Of a stretch of DNA of 27,713 bases, positions 1 through 8,944 are shown piece by piece; the stretch's first letter is position 1, and every line of letters starts with the position of its first letter. The notes beneath the pieces were generated by a model. It worked only from the letters and a program-made list of their open reading frames with translations. It did no database searches and had not been told where the DNA came from. This DNA is from JAHHLP01 sp041609895 (GTDB lineage: Bacteria; Bacteroidota; Rhodothermia; Rhodothermales; JABDKH01): positions 1 to 27,713 of the forward strand of contig JBFIPX010000024.1 of the NCBI GenBank assembly GCA_041609895.1, written 5' to 3'. A program made the position numbers and the translations under genes.

Positions 1-1325
1 AGGTCCAGCGATCGGCCCTTGCCCATCAATTTGGACATCGTCTTCATCATCTTCTTCATTTCTCGAAACTGCCGCATGAGCTGATTTACGTCAGAAACCT
101 GCATCCCCGCTCCCTGGGCAATCCGGCGACGCCGGCTTCCATTGATCACTTCCGGTCGCAACCGCTCCTCGATTGTCATGGACTGAATGATTGCCTCAAT
201 ATGCTTGAGCGCATCGTCGTCCATCTCGAGGTCCTTCGCATGTTTGCCTACTCCCGGGATCATTCCGACGAGGTCTGTCAGCGAACCCATCTTCTTAAGC
301 CGCTGGAGCTGGTCGTAGAAGTCCTCGAGGTTAAAGCTCTCGGATTGGATCTTCTTGCGCAGTTTGTCGGCCTGCTTCTCGTCGAACTGCTCCTGCGCCT
401 TTTCGACAAAGGAGACAACGTCGCCCATCCCGAGAATGCGCTGCGCCATCCGATCGGGAAAAAAAGGCGTCAGAGCGTCCAGCTTTTCACCCGTTGAGGC
501 AAATTTGATGGGCTTCTGGACGACCGATCGGATCGACAGCGCCGCGCCGCCGCGCGTATCACCGTCAAGCTTGGTAAGGACCACGCCGCCGAAGTCGAGT
601 CGCTCGTTAAACTCCTTAGCCGTGTTAACGGCATCCTGGCCCGTCATGCTATCCACCACGAAGAGAATCTCGTGAGGCTCGACGGCGTCTTTGATATTTT
701 CAACCTCGCGCATCATTTCCTCGTCGACGTGGAGCCGGCCGGCCGTATCGACGATTAGCACGTCCCTCGCTTGCTTGCGCGCCGCGGCAACCGCCTCACG
801 GGCGACACGGACCGCATCCTGTACGATCTTGTCGCCGTCGCGTAGTGCGAAGACGGGCACTCCAACGGATTCGGCAAGGGTCTCAAGCTGATCCACGGCA
901 GCCGGACGATAAACATCGGCTGCTGCAACCATTGGGGAACGGCCCCTTCCCTTGAGGAACTGGGCAAGCTTCGCGCAGAAGGTCGTCTTTCCCGAACCCT
1001 GCAGTCCAGCCACGAGGATAACGGTCGGCGGCGTCGCCGCATACTCGATATCGACATCGGTCTCCCCGAGCAGCGATATCAGCTCATCGTAGACAATCTT
1101 GACCAGCTGCTGACCGGGAGAAACCGAGGTAAGGACCTCGTCGCCAAGTGATCTCTCCTTGACGCGATCCGTAAACTCACGCGCAACCTGGTAGTTGACG
1201 TCGGCGTCGAGTAATGCCCGTCTGATTTCGCGCATTGATTGCGCGATGTTGAGCTCGTTTATGCGACCCTGCCCTGAAAGGGTCTTGAGCGCTCCTTCGA
1301 GTTTGTCGCTTAGGGTTTCGAACAT
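1..1325 (-). CDS. ffh: Signal recognition particle protein Ffh (SRP54), 3' end cut by window edge
   Basis: Translating the minus strand from ATG at 1325 gives an open frame of about 441 codons running off the left edge, so only the extreme C-terminus is missing (the family is usually about 440-500 residues). The N domain starts MFETLSDKLEGALKTLSG. The G domain shows the P-loop GLQGSGKTT near residue 108, DTAGRLHVDE near 193 and TKLDGDTRGG near 250. The Met-rich M domain, which binds signal peptides and 4.5S RNA, follows from about 300, with GMIPG and many methionines near the edge. Ffh captures signal peptides on ribosomes and hands them to FtsY at the membrane. It is transcribed divergently from the folate gene, across a 205-bp gap. 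The identification is secure. Confidence 0.96.
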   Translation of the reverse strand, partial: MFETLSDKLEGALKTLSGQGRINELNIAQSMREIRRALLDADVNYQVAREFTDRVKERSLGDEVLTSVSPGQQLVKIVYDELISLLGETDVDIEYAATPPTVILVAGLQGSGKTTFCAKLAQFLKGRGRSPMVAAADVYRPAAVDQLETLAESVGVPVFALRDGDKIVQDAVRVAREAVAAARKQARDVLIVDTAGRLHVDEEMMREVENIKDAVEPHEILFVVDSMTGQDAVNTAKEFNERLDFGGVVLTKLDGDTRGGAALSIRSVVQKPIKFASTGEKLDALTPFFPDRMAQRILGMGDVVSFVEKAQEQFDEKQADKLRKKIQSESFNLEDFYDQLQRLKKMGSLTDLVGMIPGVGKHAKDLEMDDDALKHIEAIIQSMTIEERLRPEVINGSRRRRIAQGAGMQVSDVNQLMRQFREMKKMMKTMSKLMGKGRSLD

Positions 1326-1530
1326 CCGTGAGACGACGCCGGCATCATCTGATACATATACAGAAAAGTTAAAATAGCCGAAAAAGTAGCCGTCTACAAT
1401 CGTCGAGGTAGTCGATCGACCCTCCCCCAGAGCTGTTTGGAACACTATCTGCAGTATTTTCACCGGCGCGGAACGGGGCCGCGCAGCTTCCTCAGAGCCG
1501 ACCCCGGAAAAACGATTACAAGTCACGCTA

Positions 1531-2181
1531 ATGACCGCGACCGACCAAAAACTTCAACTCCGAGCGACGGCCCGTGCCTTCCGCCGTTCGTTGTCGGCAT
1601 CCGAACACGCGCGCGCTTCTCGTTCCGTCCTGGGCCACCTCCGCGAGCTCCGGGAAGTTGCAGGCGCCCGTTCGGTCCACACGTTTCTACCGGCCCCTTC
1701 CCTGGCGGAATTGAATATCGATCCGCTTATTGACGAACTCCTGGATCGAAACGTGGAAGTGATCGTGCCGCTTGTGACCCACTTCTCCAAGGGCATGGCA
1801 GCGGAATCGGTAGAGAGCGCTACCGTCCACGGCGCAGCGGATACACACCGGCTTCAACACTGCCGCCTCACCCGTTCGGCAAAACTCCGAACGAACCGAT
1901 GGGGCATTCGCGAGCCGGTCGACTGCGAACCGGCGGACATATCCTCCATCGATGTCATCATCGTGCCGGCTCTGGCTTGCGACCGCCGCGGCTTCAGGTT
2001 GGGCTTCGGTTATGGCTACTACGACGAGTTCCTTGACCGAACAACAGCAACCAAAGTTTGTCCTTGCTACGACTCACTGCTGTACGATTCACTGCCGATA
2101 GAGGAACACGACCGCCCAGTAGACATCATAGTTACCGAGTCGTCCATATTGCGACCAAATGCAGGCAAGTCCGAACTGTAA
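1531..2181 (+). CDS. 5-formyltetrahydrofolate cyclo-ligase
   Basis: A 216-residue protein that converts 5-formyl-THF to 5,10-methenyl-THF using ATP, returning an inhibitory folate store to one-carbon metabolism. The N-terminal basic helix (KLQLRATARAFRRSL, 7-21) matches the family's ATP-contacting start. The signature is at the C-terminal side: RWGIREPV (123-130), DVIIVPALACDRRG (141-154), then the Gly/Tyr loop RLGFGYGYYDEFLDR (156-170). Length is normal for the ygfA/MTHFS family. The ATG at 1531 is the first good start in frame, and no clear Shine-Dalgarno precedes it. In enterobacteria this gene sits beside the 6S RNA gene; I could not recognise a 6S RNA in the gap upstream. Confidence 0.93.
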   Translation: MTATDQKLQLRATARAFRRSLSASEHARASRSVLGHLRELREVAGARSVHTFLPAPSLAELNIDPLIDELLDRNVEVIVPLVTHFSKGMAAESVESATVHGAADTHRLQHCRLTRSAKLRTNRWGIREPVDCEPADISSIDVIIVPALACDRRGFRLGFGYGYYDEFLDRTTATKVCPCYDSLLYDSLPIEEHDRPVDIIVTESSILRPNAGKSEL

Positions 2182-2230
2182 CCTCCTGCGGGCGCGAGCG
2201 TAAATTGGCCCGAACCCAAGAGCCGAGTAC

Positions 2231-2875
2231 ATGAAGACACGAACCAGGCAGACCACTCCACAGGAGTCGACTGATTATTTATACGACTCCGAGGACACAT
2301 TCGATCTTGAAAACCTCTCGGACGAGGAACTCGAGGACTTCCTTTTTGAGGAAGAAGAGAAGCCATCGAAAGGCATTTTCAACCTGCCGACCATCGCGGG
2401 GCTCTCCATCATCATGGTTGGCGTGGCGTACATCTTTCAGCAGGCCGGCCTGTGGAGCGGATTCGACCTGAGTATCCTGGCTAGCATGTTGCCATGGATT
2501 GCGGGCGTTCTCATCATATTGCTCGGCTTCGGGATTCTTTCGTGGCGGCCGGCAAAGAAGAAGAAGCGCGTCAAGAAGTCGGTCGAGACCAAGCAGGGTA
2601 AGAAGAAGGTCGTTCTGGAACCGCTCGAACCCGCCGAAGCCAAATCGACCAAGAGGCGACTCGAAAAGTCGCGAGACAAGAAGATTTTCGGCGTATGCGC
2701 AGGCATTGCGGCCTACTTCGGGATCGATCCCACGCTCGTTCGGATCGCCTTTGTGATCGGCACGATTGCGACACAGGGACCGTTCCTGATAGCCTATCTC
2801 ATACTGGCCATGGTAATGCCTAACCCCAAGTCGCCGACAGTTGAGGAACGCATTACCATCCTGAAGGACAAGTAA
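2231..2875 (+). CDS. PspC-domain membrane protein with acidic N-terminus and extra membrane pair
   Basis: A 214-residue protein in three parts. Residues 15-46 are very acidic (Asp/Glu run). Residues about 53-104 hold two hydrophobic segments separated by a short polar turn, followed by a Lys-rich linker (108-127). Residues about 142-198 are a PspC domain: DKKIFGVCAGIAAYFGIDPTLVRI, then a hydrophobic helix ending LILAMVMPNP. PspC domains occur in phage-shock-type envelope stress modules and in many uncharacterised membrane proteins, so a role in membrane-stress sensing is inference. A second, stand-alone PspC protein follows 37 bp downstream, and the two are probably co-transcribed. No pspA homologue is visible in the window. 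Confidence 0.85.
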   Translation: MKTRTRQTTPQESTDYLYDSEDTFDLENLSDEELEDFLFEEEEKPSKGIFNLPTIAGLSIIMVGVAYIFQQAGLWSGFDLSILASMLPWIAGVLIILLGFGILSWRPAKKKKRVKKSVETKQGKKKVVLEPLEPAEAKSTKRRLEKSRDKKIFGVCAGIAAYFGIDPTLVRIAFVIGTIATQGPFLIAYLILAMVMPNPKSPTVEERITILKDK

Positions 2876-2912
2876 GCGTCAGATCCCGTCACATCCGAAG
2901 CCCCTGATCGAA

Positions 2913-3107
2913 ATGAACACCTCCAAGAAACTCGTTCGCTCGTCATCGGACAAAATGATCGCTGGCGTGTGTGGTGGAATCGCCGACTACTTCGGACTGG
3001 ATTCGACGCTGGTCCGGGTGGGATATGTCCTTCTGAGCCTGTTGTCGGCCGCCTTCCCGGGGTTAATCGTATATCTGATATTGGCGGTCATGATGCCTCA
3101 GCGCTAG
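2913..3107 (+). CDS. Stand-alone PspC-domain protein
   Basis: A 64-residue protein that is essentially one PspC domain. It has a basic start, the motif MIAGVCGGIADYFGLDSTLVRV (14-35, conserved GVCGGIADYFG core), then one long hydrophobic stretch ending LILAVMMPQR. It closely resembles the C-terminal domain of the protein just upstream (same GVCxGIAxYFGxDxTLVR pattern), so the two may be an old duplication. It is probably inserted in the inner membrane, possibly pairing with its neighbour. Function beyond membership of the phage-shock-protein C family cannot be read from sequence. Confidence 0.88.
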   Translation: MNTSKKLVRSSSDKMIAGVCGGIADYFGLDSTLVRVGYVLLSLLSAAFPGLIVYLILAVMMPQR

Positions 3108-3118
3108 CCCCTGCCGGC

Positions 3119-3135
3119 AGCGGAGAAATTCCGCT
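3119..3135 (+). terminator. Possible weak terminator after the PspC pair
   Basis: A 6-bp stem (AGCGGA at 3119-3124 with TCCGCT at 3130-3135) and 5-nt loop lies 12 bp after the small PspC gene, followed by TTTA. The stem is short and the T run poor, so this is only a candidate. The gene on the other side converges from the right. Confidence 0.3.
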
Positions 3136-3282
3136 TTACTAGATCAGACAAGGCCCCGCTCAGAAGCCGCTGTTCCGAACCCATCCCGTCCCCGCTGGAA
3201 TGCGGCGCGAAGTGACCGCTGCTGACGAACAGGACACCCGTAAGACCCAGCTGTGGGTTCGTCCGAAGCGAAACCCTTACTC

Positions 3283-4560
3283 TCATTCAGGAACGAATTC
3301 CGGACTCCGAGCCCCGGCAACCGCCATGTGCAGCTCTTCCGGACGAAGCAGCTGCCTCACAGCATCGTTCGCGTCATCGAGCGTGCACGATAGAACCTCC
3401 TCCGGAAAACGGTCGAGGTAGGCAGCACCGAGCCGCCGCTCGATGTTTCCTAACAGTGCCCGAGCGAGTCCACCGGTTGTAGCGAGTCCCACGAGGAACG
3501 ACCCAGTGATGGTCGTCTTTTTCTCCGCCAGCTCCTCCTCCGTGATTCCCTCTTCAACGAAGCGGCGCAATTCACTTCGCGTCGCCTCGATGCCCGCCTC
3601 CAGGTTCTCCGTCGATAGCGTAACGCCAACTTCCCACAGCCCATCGTACTCCGGAGTGACATCGGCGATCGACGAGTGGATTCCGTACGTAAGTCCCAAC
3701 TCATCACGAACGCGGGACATTAACCTCGCCGAAAAGTTGCCCCCGAGCACGTAGTTTGCAAGGTAGAGTGGTACAAATCGCGGGTCCTCTCTCCTGATGT
3801 CCAGTCCATGGCCAAGGCTTACATGGGCGTTCGGTTTGTCGGGCATCGAAACGAACGACAGGCCGCTGGTCGGCTCATCGTGTCCCGAACTGAACATCTC
3901 CTGCCTTTCATCCACATCCCAATCACGAAATAACGCCGGGACGATCTTGTTCAGTGCGCTGGCGTCTACGTCTCCAACGAAAACCGTGTTCAGCGTCCGC
4001 GCCCCGAAGTGTGTATCGTGAAATTGCCGGGCCTGATCTCCATCAACCGACTCGAGAAAGCTGATTACGTCGGCCGGTGCCATTGAATAATTGGGATGAT
4101 CAGATGGAAAGATATGGCGGCGAAGCGCACTGGAAGCCTGATCGGCCGTGCTTTCGAGGCTTCGCTGCGCCGACGCGGCTAGACGCGTGCGCGCCTTTTC
4201 GATCTCGACGTCCTCGAGGGCCGGATCGCGAAGCTGTTCGGCAACAAGGCCCATAACCGCTTCAATGTCCTTGCTGAGACATTTACCGCGGAACCCTACT
4301 CGTAAGCCGCTACTGTAGAAGCTGATCTGCGCGCCGAGGTTGTCCAATAACTCGGCGATCTCGAACTGATCCCGCGCACGCGTCCCTTTATCGAGCACCG
4401 ACGCCACGACATCCTGTACCAGATCCTGGTCGGCTCGCAGGTCTGGGAGTGTAAGCAGCGATCCGCGGAACGTTACGATTCCAGGCGCTGCCGTCGGTAG
4501 CGCGTAGACCCTGCACGAATCTGTGCCTTGTTCAATGATCCTGTCCGAGTAGCGGTTCAT
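3283..4560 (-). CDS. M16 family peptidase-like protein, non-catalytic partner subunit
   Basis: A 425-residue protein with the two-lobed M16 (insulinase/MPP) layout. The zinc-binding HxxEH helix is replaced: where active members read H-x-x-E-H before xxxKGT, this one reads D-V-V-A-S (about 50-54), so metal binding is lost. The second lobe keeps the R/Y substrate motif of the family, GGNFSARLMSRVRDELGLTYG (Arg283/285, Tyr292). This split, with catalytic residues in one chain and the R/Y motif in the other, is known for heterodimeric M16B peptidases and mitochondrial processing peptidase. Its ATG overlaps the stop of the catalytic gene upstream by 4 nt (4557-4560), so the two should be translationally coupled and form a 1:1 complex. 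The substrate is unknown. Confidence 0.9.
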   Translation of the reverse strand: MNRYSDRIIEQGTDSCRVYALPTAAPGIVTFRGSLLTLPDLRADQDLVQDVVASVLDKGTRARDQFEIAELLDNLGAQISFYSSGLRVGFRGKCLSKDIEAVMGLVAEQLRDPALEDVEIEKARTRLAASAQRSLESTADQASSALRRHIFPSDHPNYSMAPADVISFLESVDGDQARQFHDTHFGARTLNTVFVGDVDASALNKIVPALFRDWDVDERQEMFSSGHDEPTSGLSFVSMPDKPNAHVSLGHGLDIRREDPRFVPLYLANYVLGGNFSARLMSRVRDELGLTYGIHSSIADVTPEYDGLWEVGVTLSTENLEAGIEATRSELRRFVEEGITEEELAEKKTTITGSFLVGLATTGGLARALLGNIERRLGAAYLDRFPEEVLSCTLDDANDAVRQLLRPEELHMAVAGARSPEFVPE

Positions 4561-5894
4561 ACGGTCTGTTCTTTTGGCGGCAGCCCATTTCTAGAAACAC
4601 CCGGACCATAGGGCAGATAGTATCCCACCGTCATTTGATCGCCTGTGCAATACAGCGTAGCCACACGCTGAATATCCGCGACTGTTACGGCACGAGCGCG
4701 ATCCAGCGCCCTCGCGTACAGCTTCCAGTCGCCAGCTGCTATAGCTTCATTCAGCTGCGATGCTACGGCAAACGAACCGTCTCGCCCGTACGCCTGCTGC
4801 GCTGTAAGCTGATTGAGTGCCCGGCTGAGTTCGGACCGCTTCACGCCGTCCGAAGCGACTGCGGAAAGTTCGTTCCAGATGATATCCTCCACGACCTCGG
4901 CCTCAACGTCGGGAGATAGCATGGCAAACACATAGAAGAGCCCTGGGTCCCGCAAGAATGATGCTGATGAGAATACGTGGGTTGCCTGCCCGGAGTCAAT
5001 CAGCTGTCGGTATAGCCGGCTGCTCTTGCCGAGGGCCAGCACAACCGACAGCAGGTCGAGAGCAACCACATCGTCATGGTGGGCAGGCGGTTGCTTGAAG
5101 GCAACCATGACCGAGCCGAGTTGACCCTCCTGCCGCACGACCACTCTTCTCTCTCCTCTCTGCAGCGGCTCAACGGTGTACACCTCTGGTATTTCGGAGG
5201 GGGACGGCTCAATGGATCCAAAGTGAGTCGCAACCAGCGAGAGCGCCTCCATCGGATCGAAGTCACCAATGACGCTCGCCGCTGCGTTATTAGGCCAGTA
5301 GTAGGTGTCGTAGAACTCTCGTAGCGCATCTGCCGTCGTGTTCTCGACATCCGATCGCCAACCGATCGTAGGGTGGTGGTACGGATGCGCGACGAAGGCG
5401 CTACTCCACACCGAATGAAAGAGCTTCCGAACGGGCTCGTTCTCTCCACGATCCAATTCATTCAGGATGACAGTCTTCTCAGATGCAACGTCGCTCTCTC
5501 GCAACAAAGCTCCTCTCATTCGATCAGCCTCGATCTCGATCGCAAGAGACAGGTGATCGCTGGGAATCGATTCGTAATAGTTGGTGCGATCGAACCACGT
5601 CGTCGCGTTTACTTGCGCTCCGAGCCGCTGAAGCACGTTGAACACGGTCTTGCCGTTGTCTTTGTTGAACCGCCGCGACCCCTTGAACATCAGATGCTCG
5701 AGGAAATGCGTGGCGCCCGTCAACCCGCCCGTTTCGTTACGACTGCCGACCCGATAGGTAACCATGAAGGTTGCAACGGGGGCCGAGGCGTCCGTTAAAA
5801 GCAAAACCTGTAGGCCATTCGACTTCAGTCTGTATTCACTTATGCCTCCCGACTCCTCGACAAAATCAAACTCGGGGTGATCGACGTGCTCCAT
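4557..5894 (-). CDS. M16 family zinc metallopeptidase, catalytic subunit
   Basis: A 445-residue protein with the inverted zinc motif HFLEH (His63, Glu66, His67) in GATHFLEHLMFKGS. The third ligand is Glu146 in VILNELDRGENEP, at the usual spacing. The context LGAQVNATTWFDRTNYYES (91-109) is typical of MPP-beta-like M16B enzymes. The second lobe has SRLYRQLIDSGQATHVFSS. No signal peptide is obvious, so cytoplasmic action on peptides is the simplest reading. It lies 25 bp downstream of polA on the same strand and overlaps the non-catalytic partner at its 3' end. Peptidase identity is firm; its biological substrate is not. Confidence 0.94.
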   Translation of the reverse strand: MEHVDHPEFDFVEESGGISEYRLKSNGLQVLLLTDASAPVATFMVTYRVGSRNETGGLTGATHFLEHLMFKGSRRFNKDNGKTVFNVLQRLGAQVNATTWFDRTNYYESIPSDHLSLAIEIEADRMRGALLRESDVASEKTVILNELDRGENEPVRKLFHSVWSSAFVAHPYHHPTIGWRSDVENTTADALREFYDTYYWPNNAAASVIGDFDPMEALSLVATHFGSIEPSPSEIPEVYTVEPLQRGERRVVVRQEGQLGSVMVAFKQPPAHHDDVVALDLLSVVLALGKSSRLYRQLIDSGQATHVFSSASFLRDPGLFYVFAMLSPDVEAEVVEDIIWNELSAVASDGVKRSELSRALNQLTAQQAYGRDGSFAVASQLNEAIAAGDWKLYARALDRARAVTVADIQRVATLYCTGDQMTVGYYLPYGPGVSRNGLPPKEQTV

Positions 5895-5919
5895 CCAGAT
5901 GTGGGGTTTCCAGGGTGTC

Positions 5920-8718
5920 CTAGTGAGCGTCCAGCCAGTTGTCAGCTACGTTAATGTCCACCTCGATTGGAAGTTCGAGTGGCAACGCTTCCGACATATG
6001 GCGCCGGACAAGTTCGGAGGTCTCGCTGACGCGGTCTGGCGGCAGCTCGAAGACCAACTCGTCGTGCACCTGGAGCAACATGCGCACTTCGGGATTCGTC
6101 GCTTGCAGCTCCTCCCTGATGCGGATCATCGCTACCTTTATCATGTCCGCCTGCGTTCCCTGTATGGGCATGTTGACGGCGATACGCTCAGCGGCCGACC
6201 GCTCGTTGCGGTTTCTTGCGTTAATCCCCCGTACGAAGCGACGTCGCCCGAGAAGCGTTTGCGCGTATCCGAATTGGCGCGCCTTGTCGACCTGATTCGA
6301 AAGGAACCGAGAGACGGCCGGGAACGACTTGTGATATTCTCCGATCAGATCCTGCGCTTCGGATACCGGACACCGCAACCGCTGGGCGAGACCGTACGGG
6401 GATATTCCGTAAGGAATTCCGTAGTTGACCTCTTTTGCCTTCGACCGCTGCTCCCTCGTCACCGTTCCGGGATCAACTCCGAAGACCCGCGCCGCGGTTG
6501 ACGTATGGATGTCTTCTCCGTCACGGAAGGCCTTGATCAGTGCTTCGTCACCACTCATCGACGCAAGGATTCGAAGTTCGATCTGCACATAGTCGGCGGC
6601 CATTAAAACCATCCCCGACTCCGCAACAAACGCCCGGCGCACCTTGCGACCACGGCGGGAACGGATAGGGATGTTCTGCAGATTTGGATTCGTCGAACTC
6701 AACCTGCCCGTAGCGGCCACGGTCTGATTAAACTCGGTGTGCACGCGACCCGTCTCCGGATGAACGAGTTCGGGAAGCGTGTCTACATAAGTGTTCTTTA
6801 GCTTGGACAACTCGCGCCAGTCAAGAATCAGAGCCGGTAATTCGTGTTCGGTTGCTAGCTGCTGCAGCACGTTCTCTCTCGTGGAGGGCTTTCCTTTTCC
6901 CGTCTTCGCGATGACCGGAAGCTTCAATCGGTCGAATAAAATTTCCCCAAGCTGAGCGGGCGACCCAATGTTGAACTCGCCTCCGGCCGTCTCATAGATC
7001 TGCGTCTCGAGATTCTTAATCTCCGCGCCCATCTGCTCCGAGATTCCCGCGAGTACATCGACATCCAGTCGAATACCCTCCATCTCCATGTCTGCCAACA
7101 CGCAAATTAGGGGAAACTCCATGCTCGATGAGATCTCGAGAAGCCCCTCTTCATCCAGCTTGTCTTCGAGGATCACGGCAAGCCGATTGGCCACGTCAGC
7201 GTCTTCACACGCGTACGGAGCAACCTCTGCCGGCGGCACGTCGCGCATCGACTTTTTTCCACGGCCGGTGCCGATCAGGTCCGTGATCGGAATAGTCCGA
7301 TAATTGAGGTAGCTGCGAGCAAGCGCATCGAGGTTATGCGCCTGTTCTGGAGCTATGAGATAGTGCGCCACCATAGTGTCGAAAAATGGACCCGACACCT
7401 CGACGCCGTGCCGCTGCAGAACGACGAGATCATACTTGACGTTTTGGCCGACCTTGACGGCGTCGCCGCCAAAGGCTGGCTTCAGGATCTCGATAACTTC
7501 TTCCGAGGACGTGCCGTCCGGCAGAGGCGTCGGTACGTACCAGCCCGTGCCCTCTTCGAGACTGAATGAGACACCCACAAGCGATGCCCACATAGCGTGA
7601 ATGTCTGTCGTTTCGGTGTCGAACGCGAACCGATCAGCGTTTTCCAGCTCGACAGCCACCTCCTTTAGCTTTTCTAGACTGGTGACCAAGCGGTAATCGA
7701 CTCGCTCAGGCTCAAGTACTTCCAGGTCGTCCAGGTCCAATACCGTTTCCACGTCCGCGGCATCTTCTGATCCTCCGAACAGACTGGCCTGACCGTTACC
7801 AGGCGGCGCAGGACGCGCACCCGCGATCTTTCTATAGCGCTCGTAAAGCGTGTTGAACTCCAGCTGGTTGAAGAGATGTCCTACCGCGGCGTCGCTGGGC
7901 TTTTGTCGCCGCAAAACATGCCAGTCAACCTCAATGTCGACGTCCGTCTTGATGCGAACGAGCTTCTTGCTGAGAATCGCATCGTCGCGATGTTCAAGCA
8001 ATCCCTCTCTGGCCCGTTTGCCCTTTATGTCTTCCGCATGTTCGAGAATGTCCTCGACCGTTCCATATTCCTTCACGAGCTTTACGGCGGTCTTTTCACC
8101 GATGCCTGGTACTCCCGGTACGTTGTCCGAAGAGTCGCCCATGAGCGCAAGGACGTCAATGAACCGCTCTGGCTCAATGCCGTATTTCTCGCGAAATGAG
8201 ATGGCCGTGATGGGGTCAAAGGATTCCCCGCGATAGGCGGGCTTGTACATCGATATCTTGTCCGACAAGAGCTGCTGGAAGTCCTTGTCCGAGGACACGA
8301 TTACGACGCGGGCACCGTCGTCTTCAGCCTGCCGACTCAGCGTTCCGATGACGTCGTCTGCCTCAACGCCTTCCACCTCGACGACCGGGATGTCCATCCC
8401 CTTAACGACCTCCTTGATCAGCGGCAGGTTTGCCACCAAATCATCGGGTGGCGGGTCACGGTGCGCTTTGTACTCGTCATACAACTCGTCGCGAAAGGTC
8501 CCCCCTTCACCCAGCACGTCAAACACGACAGCCATGTGATCTATCCCATGATCCTCAATCAACTTCAGCAGCGTATTCGTGAAACCGTACGTGGCCGACG
8601 TGTTCTGACCCTTCGAGTTGATTAGCGGGCGACTGATAAACACAAAATGCGCCCTATACGCGAGAGCCATCGCGTCGAGCAGATAAAGCGTCTTGCCTTT
8701 GTCGGTTGAGACCGGCAT
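5920..8718 (-). CDS. polA: DNA polymerase I (5' nuclease, 3'-5' proofreading and polymerase domains)
   Basis: 932 residues from ATG at 8718. I prefer this start to the in-frame TTG at 8859 because the 5' nuclease domain begins directly after it (LYLLDAMALAYRAHF), as in other PolA proteins. The 5'-3' exonuclease shows EADDVIGTL (119-127), VSSDKDFQQLL and GDSSDNVPGVPGIGEKTA (194-211). Proofreading looks active: FDTET (Asp367, Glu369), VGQNVKYD (Asp430) and YACED (Tyr502, Asp506). Polymerase motif A is ADYVQIELR (Asp709), motif B RSKAKEVNYGIPYG (Arg758, Lys762, Tyr766) and motif C QVHDE (Asp886, Glu887). Two changes stand out: Val711 where DYSQIELR is usual, and Tyr766 at the position of E. coli Phe762. 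It repairs gaps and processes Okazaki fragments, and heads an apparent operon with two M16 peptidase genes. Confidence 0.96.
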   Translation of the reverse strand: MPVSTDKGKTLYLLDAMALAYRAHFVFISRPLINSKGQNTSATYGFTNTLLKLIEDHGIDHMAVVFDVLGEGGTFRDELYDEYKAHRDPPPDDLVANLPLIKEVVKGMDIPVVEVEGVEADDVIGTLSRQAEDDGARVVIVSSDKDFQQLLSDKISMYKPAYRGESFDPITAISFREKYGIEPERFIDVLALMGDSSDNVPGVPGIGEKTAVKLVKEYGTVEDILEHAEDIKGKRAREGLLEHRDDAILSKKLVRIKTDVDIEVDWHVLRRQKPSDAAVGHLFNQLEFNTLYERYRKIAGARPAPPGNGQASLFGGSEDAADVETVLDLDDLEVLEPERVDYRLVTSLEKLKEVAVELENADRFAFDTETTDIHAMWASLVGVSFSLEEGTGWYVPTPLPDGTSSEEVIEILKPAFGGDAVKVGQNVKYDLVVLQRHGVEVSGPFFDTMVAHYLIAPEQAHNLDALARSYLNYRTIPITDLIGTGRGKKSMRDVPPAEVAPYACEDADVANRLAVILEDKLDEEGLLEISSSMEFPLICVLADMEMEGIRLDVDVLAGISEQMGAEIKNLETQIYETAGGEFNIGSPAQLGEILFDRLKLPVIAKTGKGKPSTRENVLQQLATEHELPALILDWRELSKLKNTYVDTLPELVHPETGRVHTEFNQTVAATGRLSSTNPNLQNIPIRSRRGRKVRRAFVAESGMVLMAADYVQIELRILASMSGDEALIKAFRDGEDIHTSTAARVFGVDPGTVTREQRSKAKEVNYGIPYGISPYGLAQRLRCPVSEAQDLIGEYHKSFPAVSRFLSNQVDKARQFGYAQTLLGRRRFVRGINARNRNERSAAERIAVNMPIQGTQADMIKVAMIRIREELQATNPEVRMLLQVHDELVFELPPDRVSETSELVRRHMSEALPLELPIEVDINVADNWLDAH

Positions 8719-8813
8719 ATGTCCGGCGTTTGTAATGTTGAAGCCGCTTCCTGGCGCGTGGCGATGCTGGCCACCTGTGTGCCGCGGTACAAACCTAAGA
8801 TAAACTACTCCCG

Positions 8814-8829
8814 GACCTCCCGAGAGGTC
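8814..8829 (-). promoter_or_regulatory. Inverted repeat near a possible polA promoter
   Basis: GACCTC (8814-8819) and GAGGTC (8824-8829) form a perfect 6-bp inverted repeat around CCGA. On the minus strand, TAGGTTTG (8797-8790) fits the Bacteroidota -7 pattern TAnnTTTG and would place this repeat at about -33. No TTTG is visible at -33, so the promoter reading is weak. Confidence 0.25.
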
Positions 8830-8944
8830 TACTGCCAGCGTGAAATCGTCGGGAAACAATGACTGGCGATGCGTCTACACTCACTGTCACCTCCACGTCA
8901 AGCCGTGTCCCGACCAGGTACGACCGTTTAAGTCTTGAAGTTGT

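Noticed and set aside
1326..1530. Possible 6S RNA upstream of the folate cyclo-ligase gene, by analogy with enterobacteria
   Set aside because: The region has a small hairpin (GCGCGG 1466-1471 with CCGCGC 1479-1484) and a 10-bp palindrome (1411-1420), but I could not fold a long closed stem with a central bubble. A covariance-model search would decide.
8719..8859. N-terminal extension of PolA from TTG 8859
   Set aside because: The added 47 residues are not PolA-like and come before the conserved first strand of the 5' nuclease; ATG 8718 gives the usual length.
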